A stretch of DNA of 64,000 nucleotides from an uncultured Lachnospiraceae bacterium (lineage in GTDB: Bacteria > Bacillota > Clostridia > Lachnospirales > Lachnospiraceae): the NCBI GenBank assembly GCA_947177445.1, contig CAMWUL010000002.1:59601-123600 (forward strand), in the 5' to 3' direction. Position 1 is the first letter of the stretch. The number at the start of each line of letters is the position of its first letter. The translations under genes and the position numbers were made by a program. The notes under the pieces were generated by a model. It made no database searches. It had not been told where the DNA came from and saw only the letters and a program-made list of their open reading frames with translations. This document shows positions 27,794-36,277 of the stretch, one piece after another.

Positions 27794-29121
27794 TCCTTTA
27801 ACAGAAACGCGCAAAAATACGGAAAAGTGTAAATGTTGTCGCTTACCCCGATATTTCCGGCAGTGAATTTGATTCCATGCCGGATATCGGGGTATTTTTC
27901 GCTTTGGATCAATGTCCGCAGGGATTTTGCGGTTCCACGGGCCGCCTTTACCTCCACGGGAAGGAGGGATTCTTTTGTTCTCACAAAGAAATCCTCTTCC
28001 AGGGTGGAATCCCCTTTTTTGTAGTAATACAGTGCATAGCCGCTTTTTGTCAACGCTTCGCCTACTATATTTTCATACAGAGCACCCTTATACACGCCAA
28101 GGTTTTTATTGGCCCGCAGATCCTCCTGGGCTTCTTCGTCCAGCATGGCCACAAAAAGTCCTGTGTCGAAGAAATAGATCTTATATTTTGTGTCATCGTA
28201 ATTACCGCGGAGGGGAAGCTCCGGAAAGTTCAGGCAGTAGCAGATATGAATCATTCCTGCATCCTGCAGCCATTCGATACAGCCACGGTAGTCCTTGAAC
28301 CGGGCGCCGCCTGCCACCTTGGAAATCTGGAATTTTTTATTGTCCTTTGCCAGCTGCACGGGAATTTGTTCAAAGACATTGAGAATCCGGCCCTGATCCA
28401 GACCATCGGCATATTTACGGATATCTTCTCTGTAATCCTCGAGAAGCTGCCGCTGGATTTCAAGAGTTCCTTCAAAGGTTCCCTTTTCTATATACTCCTT
28501 CACCACGGCCGGCATACCGCCCAAAATACAATAATCAAGAAATAAACTGCCATATACCTTCATTTCCGCTTCATTGAAGGGCTGCTGTTTTTCCATGTGC
28601 TCAAGCATATTCAGAATGCTTGCTTTTTCATAACCCTTTGCCCACAGAAACTCCTCGAAATCCATGGAAAACATATTGTAATCGGTCTTATATCCTACGC
28701 TGTTGCTCTCAATTCTTTTATAATGGATTCCCAGCAGGGAACCGCTGCAGATCACGTCAAAACGCCCGTCTATTTTGAAAAATTTCAATGCTGTGGCTAT
28801 ATCCGGATACTCCTGCAGTTCGTCAAAAAAAATGAGCGTTTCTCCCGCCTCAAACCGCTTGGATGGATCCATTCGGGAAATATTCCGGATAATATCCTCT
28901 GCTTTATAGCCGTCCTCTGTAATAAGCTTATACTTGGGCTCTTCGACAAAATTAATATAGATAATGTTTTTATAGTGATGATCCGCAAAGTGCCTTATGG
29001 ACTCTGTTTTTCCGATTTGCCTCGGCCCCTTAACGATCAGCGGCTTACGGTGAGAGTCATTTTTCCAGGTACTTAAATAATCATCTATTTTCCGATATAA
29101 GTATATTTCGCTCATGCTCAT
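27775..29121 (-). CDS. AAA ATPase with DUF4143 domain
   Basis: The protein has 448 residues. The N-terminal ATPase has Walker A GPRQIGKT (G32-T39) and Walker B LIFFDELQ near residue 92. The C-terminal DUF4143 part has a nuclease-like core with LLPVEVKAARG. The family is widespread in anaerobes but its function is not known to me with certainty; links to DNA have been proposed. AGGAGG lies four bases before ATG 29121 and ten before ATG 29115, so either may be used. The promoter region carries three repeats described separately. Confidence 0.88.
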   Translation of the reverse strand: MSMSEIYLYRKIDDYLSTWKNDSHRKPLIVKGPRQIGKTESIRHFADHHYKNIIYINFVEEPKYKLITEDGYKAEDIIRNISRMDPSKRFEAGETLIFFDELQEYPDIATALKFFKIDGRFDVICSGSLLGIHYKRIESNSVGYKTDYNMFSMDFEEFLWAKGYEKASILNMLEHMEKQQPFNEAEMKVYGSLFLDYCILGGMPAVVKEYIEKGTFEGTLEIQRQLLEDYREDIRKYADGLDQGRILNVFEQIPVQLAKDNKKFQISKVAGGARFKDYRGCIEWLQDAGMIHICYCLNFPELPLRGNYDDTKYKIYFFDTGLFVAMLDEEAQEDLRANKNLGVYKGALYENIVGEALTKSGYALYYYKKGDSTLEEDFFVRTKESLLPVEVKAARGTAKSLRTLIQSEKYPDIRHGIKFTAGNIGVSDNIYTFPYFCAFLLKDYLKRF

Positions 29122-29137
29122 CGCGCCTCCTGCCATA

Positions 29138-29167
29138 AGTATACAAAAAAATGAGCGACTTTTGCAA
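29138..29167 (-). promoter_or_regulatory. Promoter candidate of the DUF4143 ATPase gene
   Basis: On the minus strand TTGCAA (29167-29162) and TATACT (29143-29138) are 18 bases apart. The first 22-bp repeat fills the spacer. The leader to the start codon would be only about ten bases, with AGGAGG in it. Confidence 0.6.
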
Positions 29168-29228
29168 GGGTTTATACAAAAAAATGAGCGACTTTTCTGG
29201 ATATTTTACAAAAAAATGAGCGACTTTT
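29142..29228. repeat. Three identical 22-bp direct repeats
   Basis: The 22 bases beginning TACAAAAAAATGAGCG and ending ACTTTT occur at 29142-29163, 29175-29196 and 29207-29228, at periods of 33 and 32 bases (about three helical turns). A fragment (TACAAAAA) follows at 29240. The first copy lies between the -35 and -10 boxes of the ATPase promoter. The layout suggests binding sites for a repressor. Confidence 0.85.
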
Positions 29229-29255
29229 CTGCGGCAATATACAAAAACCGGAAAA

Positions 29256-29606
29256 TCAAAGCAGCTTAGCCTGCCATTCCGCCTCCCGGAAGCCTGCCAG
29301 CACAAAATCTTCACCTATAATGAGAGGCCGTTTCACAAGCATTCCGTCTGTGGATAACAGCTCCAGCTGTTCCTCCTCGGACATGGCAGGAAGCTTATCC
29401 TTCAGTCCAAGCTCCTTGTACAGATTTCCGCTGGTATTAAAAAATCTTTTCAGGGGAAGGCCGCTTTTGTGATACCAGGCAGTCAGCTCTTCTTTGGTAG
29501 GGTTTAGCTCTTTGATGGGTCTGTCTTCATAGGAAATGCCGTGCGCCTTAAGCCAGTCTGCCGCTTTTTTGCAGGTACTGCATTTTTGATATTGAATAAA
29601 TTGCAT
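29256..29606 (-). CDS. ArsC/Spx family thioredoxin-fold protein
   Basis: The protein has 116 residues. It has the CXXC motif in QKCSTCKKA near the N-terminus and LVKRPLIIG near the C-terminus, both typical of ArsC, Spx and YffB relatives. The RPLI arginine region is present. It cannot be told whether it acts as a reductase or as an Spx-like RNA polymerase partner. AAAGGA lies seven bases before the start used; the upstream in-frame extension to 29708 lacks an RBS. Confidence 0.88.
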   Translation of the reverse strand: MQFIQYQKCSTCKKAADWLKAHGISYEDRPIKELNPTKEELTAWYHKSGLPLKRFFNTSGNLYKELGLKDKLPAMSEEEQLELLSTDGMLVKRPLIIGEDFVLAGFREAEWQAKLL

Positions 29607-29661
29607 TGTGGTGTCCTTTCTGTTTGTTTTTGCGGGAAGTGTTTTCCGCTGTCTGATTGTA

Positions 29662-29690
29662 ATTGTAACTCCTGAAAAAAGATTTCGCAA
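29662..29690 (-). promoter_or_regulatory. Promoter candidate of the ArsC/Spx-like gene
   Basis: On the minus strand TTGCGA (29690-29685) and TACAAT (29667-29662) are 17 bases apart, about 60 bases before the start codon. Confidence 0.5.
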
Positions 29691-29714
29691 CGTGGTATTA
29701 AACCGCAATCAGTC

Positions 29715-29743
29715 TTGACAAACCGGTTATCATACACTACAAT
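29715..29743 (+). promoter_or_regulatory. Promoter of the proS T-box transcript
   Basis: TTGACA and TACAAT are 17 bases apart, a near-consensus sigma-A promoter about 30 bases before the T-box leader. Confidence 0.75.
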
Positions 29744-29780
29744 CACATACATATAGAGCGACTGTGAAGAGGATTAGTAC

Positions 29781-30029
29781 GAAACGGCAGGCATTTCAGA
29801 GAGAGGGCGTGGCGCAGAGCTTTGGAGACAGAGCTGCGGCGCGGCTGTAAGGTCCTTATGCCAAGGTTTCCGAACCTGCCTTGGAGTCCTGTGCGAGGTC
29901 CTGATTATGTGGGCAAAAGTACAGCGTAGGCCGGCGTTAACGGCGATTGAGATGGATGCGCAGGCATCAATTAGGGTGGTACCGCCGAGCTTTCGGTCCC
30001 TTGAAGGGGATGGAGGGCCCGGCGTTTTT
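29781..30029 (+). promoter_or_regulatory. T-box riboswitch upstream of proS
   Basis: The hallmark T-box sequence AGGGTGGTACCGCC lies at 29973-29986. Stem I is closed by GGCAT (29790-29794) and ATGCC (29858-29862) with an AGAGAGAGGG motif on its 5' side. The bulge holds CCT at 29854-29856, a proline codon and the probable specifier. The terminator hairpin CGCCG (29983-29987) to CGGCG (30020-30024) is followed by TTTTT. Uncharged tRNA-Pro would favour the antiterminator and raise proS transcription. The stretch 30030-30187 between the terminator and proS holds no gene that I see. Confidence 0.88.
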
Positions 30030-30187
30030 GACATTCAGAAAGCAGTCAGACCTTCGTTCCCGGCAGACAGTATACGACAGTCTTACGAAATCCTGTGATA
30101 CCGGGAGCTTTCGTCAGACTGTCACCGGATTTCAGGGGAAGCGCCGCACCGAAGGAGTATGCGCTCAGCGCTTCAGAAGGAGGAAAA

Positions 30188-31621
30188 ATGGCAGACAAAA
30201 AGATGGTGGAGGAGATCACGGATATGTCCGTGGATTTTGCTCAATGGTACACGGATGTGGTGAAGAAGGCGGAGCTAATCGACTATACCTCGGTGAAGGG
30301 ATGCATGGTGATCAAGCCCGCAGGCTATGCGATTTGGGAGCTGATACAGAAGCAGCTGGATGAACGCTTCAAGGCTGCCGGTGTCGAAAACGTGTATCTT
30401 CCCATGTTTATACCGGAATCTCTGCTGCAGAAGGAGAAGGATCATGTGGAGGGCTTTGCGCCTGAGGTGGCCTGGGTGACTCACGGGGGACTGCAGCCTC
30501 TTCAGGAGCGGCTCTGCGTGCGGCCTACCTCGGAGACGCTGTTCTGTGATTTTTACAAAAATGATATTCATTCCTACAGGGACCTGCCCAGGGTTTATAA
30601 CCAGTGGTGCTCGGTAGTCCGCTGGGAGAAGGAGACCAGACCCTTCCTTCGTTCCAGAGAATTTTTGTGGCAGGAGGGCCATACGGCTCACGCCACTGCG
30701 CAGGAGGCCGAGGAGAGAACCATTCAGATGCTGAAGGTATACGCGGATTTCTGTGAGGAGGTGCTTGCAATCCCCGTGATCAAGGGGCGCAAGACCGATA
30801 AGGAAAAATTTGCAGGGGCGGAGGCTACCTATACCATTGAGGCGCTGATGCACGACGGCAAGGCTCTGCAGTCCGGAACCAGCCATAATTTTGGTGACGG
30901 CTTTGCAAAGGCCTTTGACATTCAATTTGCGGATAAGGACAATACCCTGAAATATGTGCATCAGACCTCATGGGGACTGAGCACCCGGCTGATCGGCGGC
31001 ATTATCATGGTTCACGGAGACAACGAGGGACTGGTGCTGCCTCCCCGGATTGCTCCTGTACAGGTCTGCATCATTCCTATCCAGCAGAAAAAGGAAGGGG
31101 TGCTGGATAAGGCATATGAGCTTCGGGACCGGCTGAAGGGAAATTTCCGGGTGAAGGTGGATGATACGGATAAGTCTCCCGGCTGGAAGTTTGCCGAGGC
31201 CGAGATGCGGGGGTATCCTGTGCGTGTGGAGATCGGTCCCAAGGATCTGTCAGCCGGAAAGTGCGTACTCTGCCGCCGGGATACCAGAGAAAAGACAGAG
31301 GTGTCACTGGAGGAGCTGGAGGCAAAGCTGGCAGAGCTTCTGGATACCATTCAGAGGGAAATGCTGGAGAGAGCCCGGACCCACCGGGACGCACACACCT
31401 ACACTGCCGCCAATATGGAAGAGTTTGAGCGGATTTTTACGGAGAAGGCGGGTTTTGTGAAAGCCATGTGGTGCGGGGATCAGGAATGCGAGGATCAAAT
31501 CAAGGAAAAGCTGGCGGTTACCAGCCGCTGTGTGCCCTTTGAGCAGGAGCAGATTGCCGAAACCTGCGTCTGCTGCGGCAGACCTGCAAAAAAAATGGTA
31601 TATTGGGGAAGAGCGTATTGA
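30188..31621 (+). CDS. proS: Prolyl-tRNA synthetase, archaeal/eukaryote-like type
   Basis: The protein has 477 residues. The class II core includes motif 2 around [20 protein letters not shown] and the HTAHAT loop. The anticodon-binding domain follows, and the C-terminal zinc-like domain has Cys pairs (CVCCG) and ends in the Tyr WGRAY. This short form without the editing insertion is the archaeal/eukaryote-like ProRS found in many Clostridia. AGAAGGAGG lies five bases before ATG 30188; the in-frame extension starts inside the leader. Confidence 0.95.
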   Translation: MADKKMVEEITDMSVDFAQWYTDVVKKAELIDYTSVKGCMVIKPAGYAIWELIQKQLDERFKAAGVENVYLPMFIPESLLQKEKDHVEGFAPEVAWVTHGGLQPLQERLCVRPTSETLFCDFYKNDIHSYRDLPRVYNQWCSVVRWEKETRPFLRSREFLWQEGHTAHATAQEAEERTIQMLKVYADFCEEVLAIPVIKGRKTDKEKFAGAEATYTIEALMHDGKALQSGTSHNFGDGFAKAFDIQFADKDNTLKYVHQTSWGLSTRLIGGIIMVHGDNEGLVLPPRIAPVQVCIIPIQQKKEGVLDKAYELRDRLKGNFRVKVDDTDKSPGWKFAEAEMRGYPVRVEIGPKDLSAGKCVLCRRDTREKTEVSLEELEAKLAELLDTIQREMLERARTHRDAHTYTAANMEEFERIFTEKAGFVKAMWCGDQECEDQIKEKLAVTSRCVPFEQEQIAETCVCCGRPAKKMVYWGRAY

Positions 31622-31663
31622 TTCCCGCGGTCAATGAGGCAGGCAGCATAGAAAGGAATAATT

Positions 31664-32488
31664 ATGATTAATAAAACTTATGATATTCAGGTAGAGGGCT
31701 CCTTGCCTGGTGCAAGGCTGACTGTGTATATTCAGAACGTTTCTCAGGAGCTGAAGCTGAACGACAGGCCTCTGGTTCTGGTGTGTCCCGGCGGAGGATA
31801 TGAGTTTAATTCTGACAGGGAAGCCGAGGTGTTTGCCATGCAGTTCCTTGCCATGGGCTGTCATGCTGCGGTGCTGAATTATTCCTGCAAACCGGCAGTG
31901 TTTCCCACAGCGCTGGGGGAGCTGGCTTATAGTGTTGCTCTGATCCGCCGGAATGCGGCAGAGTGGCATGTGGAGCCGGAAAAGATAATTGTGCTGGGCT
32001 GTTCCGCCGGAGGACATCTGGCGGCCAGCCTGGGTGTATTCTGGGATCAGGATTTTGTTGTGCAGGCAGCGGGCCTGGAGCAGGGCAGTCATGAACAGGT
32101 GCGTCCTAATGGCCTGATTCTGTGTTATCCGGTGATTTCCTCAGGGGAATTTGCCCACAGGGGATCATTCAAAAGCCTGCTGGAGGACAGGGAGGAAGAG
32201 CTTTCCGAGAGAATGTCTCTGGAGAAGCAGGTGAGTGCCAAGGTACCTCCCGTGTTTATGTGGCACACCTTTGAGGATGACGTGGTACCGGTGGAAAATG
32301 CGCTGCTGTTTGCAGCCGCTCTGCGCCGGGCAGGAGTGAGCACGGAGTTTCATATGTATCCCAGGGGAGGCCATGGACTGGGGCTTGCCAACCGCTTATC
32401 CGAAGGTCGTGACGGCTATGGGCAGCAGGACGAATGTGCCACATGGATTTCCCTGGTCAGGACTTGGATTGAGAAGGGATTTATGTAA
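31664..32488 (+). CDS. Alpha/beta hydrolase (acetyl esterase type)
   Basis: The protein has 274 residues. It has the oxyanion motif PGGGYEF near residue 45, the nucleophile motif GCSAGG near 107, and a C-terminal His in RGGHGLGLA. Its closest type is the Aes/BD-FAE group of carbohydrate or xylan acetyl esterases. There is no signal peptide. AAAGGA precedes the ATG. It follows proS by 42 bases and may be cotranscribed. Confidence 0.85.
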   Translation: MINKTYDIQVEGSLPGARLTVYIQNVSQELKLNDRPLVLVCPGGGYEFNSDREAEVFAMQFLAMGCHAAVLNYSCKPAVFPTALGELAYSVALIRRNAAEWHVEPEKIIVLGCSAGGHLAASLGVFWDQDFVVQAAGLEQGSHEQVRPNGLILCYPVISSGEFAHRGSFKSLLEDREEELSERMSLEKQVSAKVPPVFMWHTFEDDVVPVENALLFAAALRRAGVSTEFHMYPRGGHGLGLANRLSEGRDGYGQQDECATWISLVRTWIEKGFM

Positions 32489-32526
32489 AATGGCCGCCGG
32501 CTGCAGGCCGGGGCGTGAGGGCAGTT

Positions 32527-33504
32527 ATGGATTATATCGTAATGGACCTGGAATGGAACCAGGGGGGCGAACAGGAGGGAGCCGCAGCAGAAACAGCGGA
32601 AAAGCTTACCTTTGAGGTGATCGAGATCGGCGCTGTGAAATTAAATGACGATGGCGTCATAACCGGGGAATTTCATGAACTTATTAAGCCCACAGTGTAT
32701 CATGAAATGAACCGTATCACAGGGAAGCTGATTCATTTGCAGATGGAGGAGCTGGAAGAAGGGCTGCCTTTTCCGGAAGCAGCGGGGAAATTTTTGGAGT
32801 GGTGCAAAGAGACGCCGTGCCTGTTTTGTACCTGGGGGGATCAGGATCTGACGGAGCTTCAGCGCAACATGGCGTATTACAACATGACACCCATGTCATG
32901 TGGTCCCATGGCCTTTTTGGATGTTCAGAAGCTTTTCAGCCTTGCCTTTGAGGACGGCAAATCCCGAAGATCCCTGGAGTACGCGGTGGATCTGATGAAG
33001 CTGGAAAAGGATGTGCCCTTTCATCGGGCCTTTGGCGATGCCTGGTATACGGCAAAGCTGTTTGTCCTGATTATGGAAAAAAACAGGCAGCTGCTGCGGA
33101 ATGTGTCCTATGATCTGTTTCATCTGCCGGCGGACCGGGATCAGGAGGTCAGGATCCGGTTTGCCGATTATGCGAAATATATTTCCCGGGAATTTAAGGG
33201 AAAGAGGGAAGCGTTTGCGGACAGGGAGGTGGTGTCCAGCAAATGCTATCTCTGCCGCCGCAATTTAAAGAAGAAATTGAAATGGTTCACTCCCAACGGG
33301 AGGCATTATTATTGCCTGGCATATTGTGAAAAACACGGATACCTGAAGGGTAAGATCCGGGTCCGCCGATCAGAGGGAGGCGGGGTCTACATTGTCAAGA
33401 CCACAAAGATCATAAGCCCGGAGGAGGCGGAGGAAATCAGGCAGCGGAGTCTCCAGGCTGGAAAACAGTACAGGAGAGCCGCTGCTAGAAACCAAAATCC
33501 TTGA
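32527..33504 (+). CDS. DEDDh 3'-5' exonuclease (KapD/ERI-1-like) with Cys/His tail
   Basis: The protein has 325 residues. The exonuclease domain shows the acidic set: DLEWN at the N-terminus, WGDQDL, and HRAFGDAW for the His/Asp pair. The order fits the ERI-1/KapD branch. After residue about 230 a basic region carries CYLC and YYCLAYCEKH, arranged like a zinc ribbon. GAGGG sits six bases before ATG 32527, preferred over GTG 32515. The substrate, RNA or DNA, is not known. Its 3' end overlaps the convergent carboxypeptidase gene by 20 bases. Confidence 0.82.
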   Translation: MDYIVMDLEWNQGGEQEGAAAETAEKLTFEVIEIGAVKLNDDGVITGEFHELIKPTVYHEMNRITGKLIHLQMEELEEGLPFPEAAGKFLEWCKETPCLFCTWGDQDLTELQRNMAYYNMTPMSCGPMAFLDVQKLFSLAFEDGKSRRSLEYAVDLMKLEKDVPFHRAFGDAWYTAKLFVLIMEKNRQLLRNVSYDLFHLPADRDQEVRIRFADYAKYISREFKGKREAFADREVVSSKCYLCRRNLKKKLKWFTPNGRHYYCLAYCEKHGYLKGKIRVRRSEGGGVYIVKTTKIISPEEAEEIRQRSLQAGKQYRRAAARNQNP

Positions 33505-35005
33505 AGCTGGGACCCTCTTTTTTTCTCCACTGGTGCTTTCCGCCTTCCCGCCGGGACAGGCTTGCATGCCGGGGAGCGAAAGAATAGTTCCGCAGAACGG
33601 CCTTGACCAGCAGGGCTATAAGCAGAAGTACACATACCACAGCGATGGCGGCCAGCACGTTGACGATGTTTACGTACAAAATGCGGGTCGCTTTTTGGGC
33701 TTCCGAAGAGTCAGATTTCCCGGAGGTGTCCAAAGCGCCGGGGCCTGCGGAGGGCGAATCATCGGGGGAAGCAAAGCTTACGCCAACGGATCCTATTTCT
33801 GCACCGTGGTAGAAATAGGTGATGCGCGCGGCTTCTTCCTCCTTTTCGGAGGTGTAGGTGACTGCAGATTCTGTGTCCTTAAAGGAGGCAGTTCCGGGAA
33901 GGACGATAAAATCCTCCCGGTTCAGGGACAGAAGAGGCTTTGAGTTTCCGAAGATGTCATTGCCGCTGTAAAACAGTTCCATATCGTCCATGTTATATTT
34001 TGTCTCTGTCTGGGATACGTTGACCTTTTCAAAATTATTGAAGCCGTATTCAAACAGAGAGATGGTGTCCAGATACTGATAGGGATGCTCGTCCCGCATA
34101 ACCACACAGATCAGACGCATGCCGTTTTTTTCCGCACAGGATACCAGACAGTATCTGGCGGAGGCAGTATATCCGGTTTTGCAGCCCACCAGGTATTCAT
34201 AGGCATATTGGCCGCCGGGAATAATGGCCATATTGTTGAGCTCCAGCTTGCGATGGGGCAGGGTGTCGGAGGCGGGAATATCCAGACGCCGGGTGAGAGA
34301 AATCTTGCAGAGCATTTCGTTGGAAAAAAACGCCCTTCCGATCATAGCCAGGTCGTAGGCGGTGGTGTAGTGGTTTTCGTCGGGCAGTCCGTTGGGATTG
34401 GCGAAATGGGAGTTCAGGCAGCCCAGCTCCTCCGCGCGCCTGTTCATGGTCTCGGCAAAGACACTCCAGTCGGAGGTGCCGGAAATATGCTCCGCCACAG
34501 CGTAAGACACCTCGTTGGCAGAACGGATCAGGATGGCGTTGAGACACTGTTCCACGGTCAGGGCCTGTCCCACGTCCATGGCGATATGGCTGCTGTCCCA
34601 GGGAGTATCGAAAACCGCGTCGTGGGAAAAGGTGACCATTTCGTCCATGGCGCACTGTTCGGTCACGATCAGGGATGTGAGGATCTTGGTGGTGCTGGCC
34701 GGGTACTCCTGCTGATGAATATTTTTTGCATACAGGATGGCTCCTGTTTCTGCCTCAATCAGAATGGCAGATTCCGCTCCTACGACTGGGCCTGTGGGCC
34801 AGTTGGAGATCTGGTTTGTCTGAACTTCCATGGCCCGGTGGGCTTCCAGGGTCTCATCAGGCGTCAGCTGAGCGGCGGCCACAGGGAGAGAATGGGAAAT
34901 GAGCAGAAAAAATGCGCACAATAAGGCCGCTTTTATCCTGTATGGGGGGTTGAGAGAGTATTTATTGGTTTCGGAATATATAAAATCTTTAAAAATATAT
35001 TTCAT
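33485..35005 (-). CDS. D-alanyl-D-alanine carboxypeptidase (low-molecular-weight PBP)
   Basis: The protein has 506 residues. A signal peptide ends near VAAA. The penicillin-binding catalytic motifs are STTK (S104-K107), SAN (162-164) and KTG (276-278). A C-terminal hydrophobic helix near 465-490 is followed by a basic tail, so it is membrane anchored. It trims the stem peptide of peptidoglycan and resembles DacF/DacB of spore formers. AAAAAGGA lies six bases before the start. The mapped promoter candidate is about 430 bases upstream, beyond repeats and a long hairpin. Confidence 0.9.
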   Translation of the reverse strand: MKYIFKDFIYSETNKYSLNPPYRIKAALLCAFFLLISHSLPVAAAQLTPDETLEAHRAMEVQTNQISNWPTGPVVGAESAILIEAETGAILYAKNIHQQEYPASTTKILTSLIVTEQCAMDEMVTFSHDAVFDTPWDSSHIAMDVGQALTVEQCLNAILIRSANEVSYAVAEHISGTSDWSVFAETMNRRAEELGCLNSHFANPNGLPDENHYTTAYDLAMIGRAFFSNEMLCKISLTRRLDIPASDTLPHRKLELNNMAIIPGGQYAYEYLVGCKTGYTASARYCLVSCAEKNGMRLICVVMRDEHPYQYLDTISLFEYGFNNFEKVNVSQTETKYNMDDMELFYSGNDIFGNSKPLLSLNREDFIVLPGTASFKDTESAVTYTSEKEEEAARITYFYHGAEIGSVGVSFASPDDSPSAGPGALDTSGKSDSSEAQKATRILYVNIVNVLAAIAVVCVLLLIALLVKAVLRNYSFAPRHASLSRREGGKHQWRKKEGPSFKDFGF

Positions 35006-35052
35006 GAGTTGTCCTTTTTGGCTTGCTTTGGGGTGTGAGTGCGGCACTTTTT

Positions 35053-35334
35053 GCCGCTTCGCGGGTCGTCGTCCGCTCAGCCCGCGCCATTGGCCAAGTG
35101 CCGCAAGCGGCGGCACTTTTTGCCGCTTCGCGGGTCGTCATCCGCTCAGCCCACGCCATTCGCAAAGCCGTTCCTGCGGAACTCTTCGCCGCTTCGCGGA
35201 TCGTCATCTGCTCAGCCCGCGCCATTGGCCAAGTGCCGCAAGCGGCGGCACTTTTTGCCGCTTTGCGGGTCGTCGTCCGCTCAGCCCGCGCCATTCGCAA
35301 AGCCGTTCCTGCGGAACTCTTCGCCGCTTCGCGG
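35053..35334. repeat. Alternating 69/66-bp GC-rich tandem repeats
   Basis: The landmark GCCGCTTCGCGG (one copy with T) starts at 35053, 35122, 35188, 35257 and 35323, so the period alternates 69, 66, 69 and 66 bases. Two long units of 135 bases result. The 69-type holds the hairpin AAGTGCCGC/GCGGCACTT, the 66-type GTTCC/GGAAC. Open frames run through it on both strands but follow the repeat composition and look non-coding. It fills the gap between the carboxypeptidase gene and the hairpin at 35364. Confidence 0.85.
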
Positions 35335-35363
35335 CTGTCTTTGCTCATAGGATGGCGCTCCCT

Positions 35364-35424
35364 CAGTCCATACAAGTGGCAAAAAATTCGTGCGAGCACG
35401 ATTTTTTGTCATTTGTATGGACTG
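35364..35424. repeat. Long inverted repeat (29-bp hairpin)
   Basis: CAGTCCATACAA on the left and TTGTATGGACTG on the right frame a stem that runs through AAAAAAT/ATTTTTT and CGTGC/GCACG to a tiny loop at 35394. Differences between the arms are mainly G-U pairs and one extra T. The inner stem followed by TTTTTT looks like a terminator on both strands. Confidence 0.85.
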
Positions 35425-35443
35425 GCTGAGCTGTTATAGGGGT

Positions 35444-35473
35444 ATTATACACTGAAAAGCAATGCATTGACAA
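35444..35473 (-). promoter_or_regulatory. Promoter candidate of the carboxypeptidase gene
   Basis: On the minus strand TTGTCA (35473-35468) and TATAAT (35449-35444) are 18 bases apart. Its -35 box overlaps that of the divergent trmB promoter. It would produce a leader of about 430 bases. Confidence 0.6.
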
Positions 35474-35495
35474 GTTCGGAAAGATAAAGTACAGT
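35467..35495 (+). promoter_or_regulatory. Promoter candidate of trmB
   Basis: TTGACA and TACAGT are 17 bases apart, 43 bases before the trmB start. Confidence 0.6.
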
Positions 35496-35538
35496 AAGTA
35501 AGGATGAGGGTCACGGAGCAGGCAACGGGAGAATTGGT

Positions 35539-36183
35539 ATGAGACTGCGTAATATAACAGGAGCCAGAGAGGTCATCGGAGACAGTCCGTATGTGGTGCA
35601 GGAGGCAGTGCAGCCTCTGTGTCCGGGCCGCTGGAGCGAAATATTTGGAAATGAAAATCCGGTTCGCATTGAAATCGGTATGGGAAAAGGGAAATTTATA
35701 TATACTATGGCTAAGGAGCACCCTGACATCAATTATGTGGGGATTGAAAAGTATTCCAGCGTGCTGCTTCGGGCCGTTCAGAAGATGGATCAGGAGGAGC
35801 TGCCCAATCTGAAGTTTCTTCGAATGGAGGCGGAAAATATTACACAGGTTTTCGGCCCCGGGGAGGTAGACAGAATTTACCTTAATTTCTCGGATCCCTG
35901 GCCCAAGGACAGGCATGCTAAGCGGCGGCTTCCTTCCAGGGAGTTTCTGGCCCGCTATGACGTGATCCTGAAAAGGGACGGCAGGCTGGAGTTTAAGACG
36001 GATAACAGGGAGCTTTTTGATTTTGCGGCAGCGGAGCTTGAGCCGGCGGGCTGGAAGGCCAGTACCATTACCTATGACTTGCATGATGATGCGGTGCTGA
36101 TGGAGGGAAACGTTATGACGGAATATGAGGAAAAATTTTCCGCCATGGGGAATCCCATCTGCAAATATATAATTTGCCGATAA
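35539..36183 (+). CDS. trmB: tRNA (guanine-N7-)-methyltransferase
   Basis: The protein has 214 residues, normal for TrmB. The SAM-binding motif EIGMGKGKF is near residue 45, and the family motifs LNFSDPWPKDRHAKRR (about 115-130) and FKTDN are intact. It forms m7G46 in tRNA. GGGAGA precedes the ATG. Confidence 0.95.
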   Translation: MRLRNITGAREVIGDSPYVVQEAVQPLCPGRWSEIFGNENPVRIEIGMGKGKFIYTMAKEHPDINYVGIEKYSSVLLRAVQKMDQEELPNLKFLRMEAENITQVFGPGEVDRIYLNFSDPWPKDRHAKRRLPSREFLARYDVILKRDGRLEFKTDNRELFDFAAAELEPAGWKASTITYDLHDDAVLMEGNVMTEYEEKFSAMGNPICKYIICR

Positions 36184-36277
36184 ACAAAGTTAGTCGGCAG
36201 CAGTCAAAGACTTGATATCAATTTGCGGCAGCCGGCGGGAAATTATGCCGGGAATGCCCAGGAGAAGGAGGAGAAAA

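Noticed and set aside
29081..29314. 77-residue ORF across the 22-bp repeats on the minus strand
   Set aside because: It overlaps the ATPase start and the promoter, and the repeat periods of 33 and 32 bases do not keep one frame. No RBS is seen.
35053..35334. CRISPR array
   Set aside because: The regular spacing is suggestive, but the stretches between the landmarks are themselves repeated (alternating two types), so there are no unique spacers. No cas genes are present.
35023..35439. Open frames on both strands through the 69/66-bp repeats
   Set aside because: Several overlapping frames are open at once because the repeat units are multiples of three and GC-rich. No RBS or protein family fits, so I treat them as repeat artefacts.
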